From Polaromonas sp. (GTDB lineage: Bacteria > Pseudomonadota > Gammaproteobacteria > Burkholderiales > Burkholderiaceae_C), in contig NZ_JAAFGZ010000020.1 of the NCBI RefSeq assembly GCF_010365105.1, positions 37,980 through 101,979 of the forward strand: a stretch of DNA of 64,000 nt, given 5' to 3'. The position numbers and the translations under genes are program-made. The notes below the pieces were generated by a model. It made no database searches. It saw only the letters and a list, made by a program, of their open reading frames with translations, and was not told the DNA's origin. Positions 59,103 to 64,000 of this stretch are shown here, piece after piece (positions within the stretch are counted from its first letter, which is position 1; each line of letters opens with the position of its first letter).

Positions 59103-59309
59103 TTACTTGTTATCTGGTGGTTCTGTGGATTGGACTGCGGGCGCAGGGGCCGGCTTGAGCTTGAGCTTCTTGGCGTGCTCGCGCACCATGACCTCAAACA
59201 TGTTGGTGAGGGTACGGTGTTCAGTCGCGGCGCAACGCTCCCATAGGTCTCGAACCTCGGGGGTCATTTTTAGCGTTGTCGCTTCAGTTTTGCTTTTGGG
59301 GCGTGCCAT
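59103..59309 (-). CDS. Small ribbon-helix-helix-like regulator
   Basis: A 68-residue protein: basic start MARPKSKTEATTLKMTPEVR, then LWERCAATEHRTLTNMFEVM, a strand-helix-helix pattern as in CopG/Arc-type repressors. The tail is Pro/Lys-rich. As first gene of the restriction-modification series it is well placed to be its autoregulator. Evidence is from secondary-structure pattern and position, not a named family match. Confidence 0.65.
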   Translation of the reverse strand: MARPKSKTEATTLKMTPEVRDLWERCAATEHRTLTNMFEVMVREHAKKLKLKPAPAPAVQSTEPPDNK

Positions 59310-59354
59310 AGTGAGCTATCTAGCGTATCCGTTTTATATTCCTAATAGATATAC

Positions 59355-59384
59355 GTTATAGCACATGAAACAAAAAGTATCCAA
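59355..59384 (-). promoter_or_regulatory. Promoter of the RHH-hsdM series
   Basis: On the minus strand TTGGAT (59384-59379) and TATAAC (59360-59355) are separated by 18 bases, ending about 45 bases before the RHH ATG. A partial dyad (CGTAT ... ATACG) at about 59308-59355 spans the expected transcription start and could be the RHH operator. Confidence 0.55.
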
Positions 59385-59518
59385 CGAAATTTCATTGCTT
59401 TTTTCCGCGAGCCAAGCAGTGCTGGTTCGGATATTTTTTTGAATGTGGAGTTTGGATTTTCTTGTCGTTGAAGCATTGCCGCCGAATATGATGGAAGCTC
59501 AACTTTGGAGCCTGTCAA

Positions 59519-59830
59519 ATGAACGGTGCGGTGGCAACTGGCGAAACGCGTGTGGCAGTTCTTGTGGACTGCGACAACGTGACGCCTGAAATTCTGGAGT
59601 ACGCCCTGCGCGTGATTGCCCAGTTCGGGCGCGTGGTGCTGCGCCGGGGCTACGGCAACCACACGACGCTGGCCAACAAGTGGCAAGAAGCACTGGTTCG
59701 CCTAGCTTTCACGCCTTGCTTGCAATACCAGTACGCCTCGGGCAAAAACACTGCCGACATTGCACTGGCCCTGTCAGTGTCAGAGGCGCTTCGTCTTCTT
59801 CCCCGGCTGTTCAGACTTCTTCGAACCTGA
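59519..59830 (+). pseudogene. NYN/LabA-type PIN-fold nuclease, C-terminally truncated
   Basis: The first 80 residues match NYN domains: VAVLVDCDNVTPEILEYALR with the first acidic pair, then LRRGYGNHTTLANKWQEALV and QYASGKNTADIALAL. The acidic residues of the second half (the usual SDSDF segment) and the rest of the protein are missing. The reading runs into unrelated residues (LRLLPRLFRLLRT) and a stop after 103 codons. Full-length members are over twice this size. Probably a remnant. Confidence 0.7.
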
Positions 59831-59884
59831 CATTCATCAGCTTCTAACTGAGCTTTCCTGAGGTCGAGACCTCGTTTAAAGATA

Positions 59885-60040
59885 GTGTCCAAAGCACGTG
59901 CTGCAAGGCGTGTTTACGGATGTCCACTCCAGTGGGACTTGGCCTACAGCCGTATTATTGACGGCGACACAGCTCGAGTGGACACCATGTGGCGAAAGAG
60001 CCTGTCCGCGGGCAAGAACTGGTTTTCAACAATAACCTAG
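59885..60040 (+). CDS. Possible small ORF or gene remnant, 51 aa
   Basis: A GTG-initiated frame with protein-like composition (begins VSKARAARRVYGCPLQWDLA, ends in WRKSLSAGKNWFSTIT). It could be a small gene or the 3' remnant of a larger one; no ribosome binding site is clear. An inverted repeat TGTCCACTC/GAGTGGACA lies inside it (59921-59984). Confidence 0.25.
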   Translation: MSKARAARRVYGCPLQWDLAYSRIIDGDTARVDTMWRKSLSAGKNWFSTIT

Positions 60041-60070
60041 CCTCAAATGACGAGGCGACACGGAGGGACA

Positions 60071-61675
60071 GTGACTACTGGGATACCTGAATGGACACAA
60101 CGCGCGGAGAAGCGCGGCTTGGACCCGCTTGGCATGCAGACGACAAGCATCGCGCTCTACCAGCAGCTCATGCCCGGCATCGGCAACGTGACGCTGCGGA
60201 TGCGCTACTACGGCCTGTACACCTGGCTCTCCCATTCCTATGCAAAGCACACCGGAGACGTATCGCCCAACGCGTGGCGTGGCTACCTGCGCCGTGCAGA
60301 AGCACTCTACGCACTTGTCACCGCGCTTGAGGGTGGCGAGAAGGTTGCCGCGGCGTCCACAGCAGACGCAGCGTATGAGCTCGGGGTTGCAGGGGTCACC
60401 TGGGCGATTGGAGCTGTCGCCACCTTTCCCGACGGTGAGTTGGACTTCTCGAAGAACTGCGACCTCGATAGCGGTGCCCCGCAGTATCTGGCGCAAAGAT
60501 TCGGCGCATTCGGTGCAGCCTACGGCGCCCAGCTTGTCGAGGTGGGATTGCTGCAGTACCTCGAAAAGCACTCCATTCCCGTGCCAACCCCGGACTCGGG
60601 CGACACTCTTGCCCTCGCCTTCGAGGCTGCCATCGGGGATGCCGCCCCTCTCTTCCTGAGCGTGGCCGCCAAGGCCCGTGTTACCAAGAGTGAGCTGCGG
60701 ACACTCCAGAAAATGCTCCCCTCGCGCATCGACCACGCAGGAGAGGAACGACGGCTTTACGAAGAACTGCTTCTCGGCGCTTCGCTAAAGGTATCCCCGA
60801 AGGCGAATGCGCGCCGGCTCAGCCTGAGGCTGGTCCTGCGAGTTGCTCAGGCAGTCGGCCGCGTGGACGCCAACGCTGTCCGTTGGGCGCTGTACTCATC
60901 ACACGATGCCGCCGGCGCAAGCCTTCCCCCCCTTCCAGCCGATGAGAGCGCTCAAAGGGACGCATGGGGCGCATACCAAGCAAACGACCTTCTGCACGTA
61001 TGCTACGAGGCGCTCCTGAAGTACTCATTGGATGTTCTCGGGCTTGCCCCCAACGGGATGCCGATGGACCGGTTGATGGGCCGAGTAGTGACGGCACTTC
61101 ACGCCGCGCTGGGTGGCCACGAGACGTGGGAGAAGCTCGTCGCCTCCATCGACCTTTCGGAGAACGCCTGGTCGGCTAGCCAGGTAGTGAGCGAATTCGC
61201 GCTTCACAAAGCCGTGCTCAAGATGGCGGACCCACTTGCGGTCACAACCTCAACTTCAGCGGCGGGGGCGGTTCGTCTGCTTGCGGTTCTGTACAAGCGG
61301 TACGGTAGCCTAGTACCCCAAGTCGCGGCGCAACTTCCGGTGATTGCCGAAAAGACTCACATTCAGTCCATCGTGACCGAGCTGACCTACCTGAGCCAGA
61401 ACGCCACGATTCCTCTGGCCGACTTTCTCGGGCAGTTAGTCAAGCGGAGAGTCATGGAGCGCCATCTCTGGGTCGCAATCCACAAGTTCAGAGGTCAGGG
61501 GGACTACACGTTCCTTATCGAAGACGACGAAGGTCGAGTGCGTCTTCGCAGAAAAGACGGCCCTGCTCTGACCAACCCGCGCTTAGCATCGGCCATCACA
61601 TTCTTGCAGGACATCCACTTGCTCTCGCCGACTGCCCCGACATCCGCCGGCCTCAAGGTCTTGGAGGCCGCATGA
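60071..61675 (+). CDS. Unrecognised 534-aa protein, first gene of a two-gene defence-like unit
   Basis: The start is set by GGAGGG at 60062-60067 in front of a GTG at 60071 (VTTGIPEWTQ); the ATG at 60047 has no such site. The N-terminal block GLDPLGMQTTSIALYQQLMP followed by VTLRMRYYGLYTWLSH is strongly patterned and looks like a conserved domain, but I cannot name a family. The rest is largely alpha-helical with a C-terminal winged-helix-like stretch (FRGQGDYTFLIEDDEGRV). It overlaps the PLD-like gene by four bases, so the two proteins probably act together. Confidence 0.75.
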   Translation: MTTGIPEWTQRAEKRGLDPLGMQTTSIALYQQLMPGIGNVTLRMRYYGLYTWLSHSYAKHTGDVSPNAWRGYLRRAEALYALVTALEGGEKVAAASTADAAYELGVAGVTWAIGAVATFPDGELDFSKNCDLDSGAPQYLAQRFGAFGAAYGAQLVEVGLLQYLEKHSIPVPTPDSGDTLALAFEAAIGDAAPLFLSVAAKARVTKSELRTLQKMLPSRIDHAGEERRLYEELLLGASLKVSPKANARRLSLRLVLRVAQAVGRVDANAVRWALYSSHDAAGASLPPLPADESAQRDAWGAYQANDLLHVCYEALLKYSLDVLGLAPNGMPMDRLMGRVVTALHAALGGHETWEKLVASIDLSENAWSASQVVSEFALHKAVLKMADPLAVTTSTSAAGAVRLLAVLYKRYGSLVPQVAAQLPVIAEKTHIQSIVTELTYLSQNATIPLADFLGQLVKRRVMERHLWVAIHKFRGQGDYTFLIEDDEGRVRLRRKDGPALTNPRLASAITFLQDIHLLSPTAPTSAGLKVLEAA

Positions 61676-63936
61676 AGCTCTTTGACTGTTTCAGTGACGC
61701 TGGCTACCACAGTAGTATCGTCACGACCTTCGGCGTCGACTTCAGCGCGTACGAATCCATCGTCCTTGGCCGGCTGCGAGAAGCCGGCTGCCACAACAAT
61801 ATGCTCATCGCCGACGACCGGATGCTCGGGCTGTCCATGAGCGATGCGTTCCAGCGGCCTGCGCACGCCGGGCGACGGTACTCGGTTACCGGTGCGCGCT
61901 CCTCGGGCGTGTTCCATCCCAAAGTCATAGTTCAGTTAGGGACCAAAGCCGGCCGATTGCTCGTCGCGTCGGCCAACATGACGTCCGCAGGTTTGGCTGG
62001 CAACCTTGAGGTCGTGGGTTCGGTGCTGACGAGTGAAACAGACCGCCAAGCGGTGCCCGTATTCCAGGCGGCCGTCGCGTACCTGCAGCAGTTTCTTGCG
62101 CATGGTTCAGTGGCAAGACGGCAGCTGGACTGGGCGATGCGCCGGACACCCTGGTTGAAGGTGGCCGCGGATACCGATGCCAACGCAACTGTGGAACTTG
62201 ATGGCGGCGGCCGGTTGGCCTTTGTCGTGAACGCTCAGGACAAGGGTATCGGCGAACGCTTCCTCGAATTGATTGGCAAGCGCCTGGTCAAGCGACTGGT
62301 CGTGGCCAGCCCCTACTGGGACCCGAGCCTTACCGCGCTAGGTTGGATGCAACGCAGGCTCGAGCCGGGAGCCACTGCTGTCCTCGTGCAGCCAAAAACC
62401 GCACTGTTTCCGGTGCACGCCCTTCCCCGCGAAAGAGGGACGGTACTCTTTGACACCGACAAGGTGAAGGGAACGGTCCCTAGCCGGTTTGCCCATGCCA
62501 AGGTGTTCGTTGCGGAGACAGACGACGGGGACTGCGTCCTTTTCGGAAGCGCAAACTGCACACTCGCCGCGTTGGGGCGGGAGGGTGTCCCTGGGGCAAA
62601 CGAGGAAGTCTGCCTTTACCGAGAGCTTCCGCCTGGTCAGGCCACGCAGTTACTCGGCTTGAGCGAGGCTCTGACAGATGCAGCCTGTATAGCTGCAGCT
62701 GACCTGCCAGCCTACAACCAGACCGACGAAATTCCGCTGGAAGCGCTTGCAGGGAGGCTTCCTGGTCGCTTCGAGCTCGCTGGAAACATCCTTCAGTGGT
62801 GGCCGCCGAACGGCGCAGCGGCGGAGGGCGCAGAGTTGCTGCTGCTCGACCAGAACGGAGCGCGCAATGCTGGGGAGCTCGTACGACTGCATGGCCGGGA
62901 CGAGGCTTTTTCCTATCGCTTTGCAGGCAGCGACCTGCCCTATTTCGCCCAAGTGCGGTGGCATGACGTCGAGTCTTCGATTGCGGTCATCGTTGTGGAG
63001 CAGGCGATTCAACAGTCACAGCGACGGATGGTCTCCAGGGCTGTGCATAACTCACTCGCGTTCCTGGATGACGACGAGGCATTTGAAGGCCTATGGCTGC
63101 TGGAGCTCATAGATGCGGTGGCGCTAGACCAGGCGGAATATCGGTCGAAGGGTTTCAACGATACGTCCGTTGGCCTCGAGAACTCTGAAGTTGAGAACGC
63201 AGCGATGATACTTCCATACACGGAGTTCATCGCCGGGCGAGAGGTGACCAAGGGTATCGAGGTGGGGAGCCACTTGGCTACGACTCACCATGAATCGGTT
63301 CGGGGCTTTCTCAATGCATTGCTAGGCCGCGACAGCCCGCACGTGCCGGTCGACCGAGTAGACCCGCCAGCTATCGTCCTCCCTACTGGGGATGAGACCG
63401 ACGACGGGCAGAACGCGATAGAAGGGGGCGAGCAATTCAACAACGAGCCGCTGGCGTCCAAGCCAGTCGACCTAAGCTCAGACGAAAGGCAGCAGCTGCG
63501 CCGCCAACAGGCCTACTACAAAGACACTCAAAAGAGCATTGCCGACGCGGTGCAACGTTTCATTTCCGATGTTCAGAGGCGAACCACATCCCAGCCGCTC
63601 GAGATAGCTGACCTGCTGCGGCTTCGGGTCTTGATGATGGTTGTCCTTGGCGCCGGAAGTAACAAGTCGACCTTACTGCCGACGGACCCAACCGCCAAAA
63701 TCTCGCGACGGCAGGTCCTGCCGAGCCAAGGTGAATTCGGCTGGCCCTACTTGACCGGCCGTCTTCTCTTTACCTTCTTCCGGGCCCATGCTGGCTCACA
63801 AGGTCCTTTGGTCGAAAAGCTGGCTGTTGCGTCGGACGGAAACGCAGGCATTCCTGACGACGTCTTAGAGTGCTGGGCGACGTGCTTCTGGGCTGCTTGC
63901 GCAATGCTGAGTATTCCGGACCAACGTGACCGGTGA
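61672..63936 (+). CDS. Phospholipase-D-like protein with two HKD-type sites, possibly 3'-truncated
   Basis: A 754-residue protein. Two half-sites of the PLD nuclease fold are visible: H82-x-K84 (GVFHPKVIVQ) with SANMTSAG at 100-107, and H275-x-K277 (RFAHAKVFVA) with GSANCTLAA at 292-300. Members of this fold cut DNA or phospholipids through a His nucleophile. The C-terminal 350 residues are unassigned. The last eight codons (SIPDQRDR) and the stop fall in the first unit of the terminal repeat array, so the native C-terminus may have been lost. Coupled to the preceding gene (ATGA). Confidence 0.8.
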   Translation: MKLFDCFSDAGYHSSIVTTFGVDFSAYESIVLGRLREAGCHNNMLIADDRMLGLSMSDAFQRPAHAGRRYSVTGARSSGVFHPKVIVQLGTKAGRLLVASANMTSAGLAGNLEVVGSVLTSETDRQAVPVFQAAVAYLQQFLAHGSVARRQLDWAMRRTPWLKVAADTDANATVELDGGGRLAFVVNAQDKGIGERFLELIGKRLVKRLVVASPYWDPSLTALGWMQRRLEPGATAVLVQPKTALFPVHALPRERGTVLFDTDKVKGTVPSRFAHAKVFVAETDDGDCVLFGSANCTLAALGREGVPGANEEVCLYRELPPGQATQLLGLSEALTDAACIAAADLPAYNQTDEIPLEALAGRLPGRFELAGNILQWWPPNGAAAEGAELLLLDQNGARNAGELVRLHGRDEAFSYRFAGSDLPYFAQVRWHDVESSIAVIVVEQAIQQSQRRMVSRAVHNSLAFLDDDEAFEGLWLLELIDAVALDQAEYRSKGFNDTSVGLENSEVENAAMILPYTEFIAGREVTKGIEVGSHLATTHHESVRGFLNALLGRDSPHVPVDRVDPPAIVLPTGDETDDGQNAIEGGEQFNNEPLASKPVDLSSDERQQLRRQQAYYKDTQKSIADAVQRFISDVQRRTTSQPLEIADLLRLRVLMMVVLGAGSNKSTLLPTDPTAKISRRQVLPSQGEFGWPYLTGRLLFTFFRAHAGSQGPLVEKLAVASDGNAGIPDDVLECWATCFWAACAMLSIPDQRDR

Positions 63937-63997
63937 TTCCGGGATCGTGACCGACGTTCCGGTGAACGTGAACGGGAGGATTCCGGCAACGTGACCG
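63913..63997. repeat. Four-unit repeat array, probable insertion sequence end
   Basis: ATTCCGG-N3-5-CGTGACCG recurs at 63913-63932, 63936-63953, 63956-63974 (as GTTCCGG...CGTGAACG) and 63980-63997. Multiple short terminal repeats like these occur at the ends of IS21-type elements, where they bind the transposase. I believe the same motif is found in such elements, but cannot verify here. The element itself would lie beyond the window. Confidence 0.65.
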
Positions 63998-64000
63998 CTT

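Overview
The window looks like part of a betaproteobacterial chromosome from the Comamonadaceae (a Polaromonas-like organism is my best guess). Three things point there: a Bug-type tripartite tricarboxylate receptor in a sugar-acid locus, a dnaX-ybaB-recR block with a 4.5S RNA gene nearby, and short dispersed intergenic repeats of a kind I associate with this family. The genus is an inference from gene content, not a database match.

Positions 1-37,500 are GC-rich core genome. In order they hold: the 3' part of a membrane H+-pyrophosphatase gene (hppA); a lone AAA ATPase; a catabolic operon behind a divergent GntR/FCD regulator (IlvD/Edd dehydratase, RraA-like protein, Bug receptor, aldehyde dehydrogenase, SDR); molybdenum cofactor genes moaA-mobA-moeA; an RND efflux pump with its adaptor; rnhA, a YafS-like methyltransferase, gloB and an MltD-like transglycosylase in the same order as E. 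coli; an orphan substrate-binding protein; recR-ybaB-dnaX; a ParA-like ATPase; ffs (SRP RNA); a YhaN/YhaO-like SMC-nuclease pair; an SRAP protein; a DUF1810 protein; and a phasin.

At about 37,510-37,585 the minus strand carries what looks like the 3' end of a histidine tRNA followed by a strong terminator. I read this as the left attachment scar of a genomic island that runs to the end of the window. Its first part (about 37,600-42,300) is AT-rich, with a P-loop kinase and three unrecognised genes, and ends in a decayed IS630-type transposase.

Positions 42,773-59,309 are a long series of minus-strand defence genes. In transcription order: a small ribbon-helix-helix regulator, hsdM, hsdS, a DUF1643 protein, an AAA ATPase (paralogue of the one next to hppA), a DUF2939-like protein, a frameshifted hsdR, and a four-gene SMC system of the Wadjet/MksBEFG kind (JetA-B-C-D order).

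On the plus strand from 59,519 come a truncated NYN-domain nuclease, a small ORF, and a tightly coupled pair: an unrecognised 534-aa protein and a two-HKD phospholipase-D-like protein. The second gene ends inside a series of 18-20 bp repeats that look like the terminus of an insertion sequence, so its 3' end may be artificial. The island as a whole combines anti-phage and anti-plasmid functions with signs of decay (broken hsdR, truncated NYN gene, IS scars at both flanks of the defence genes).
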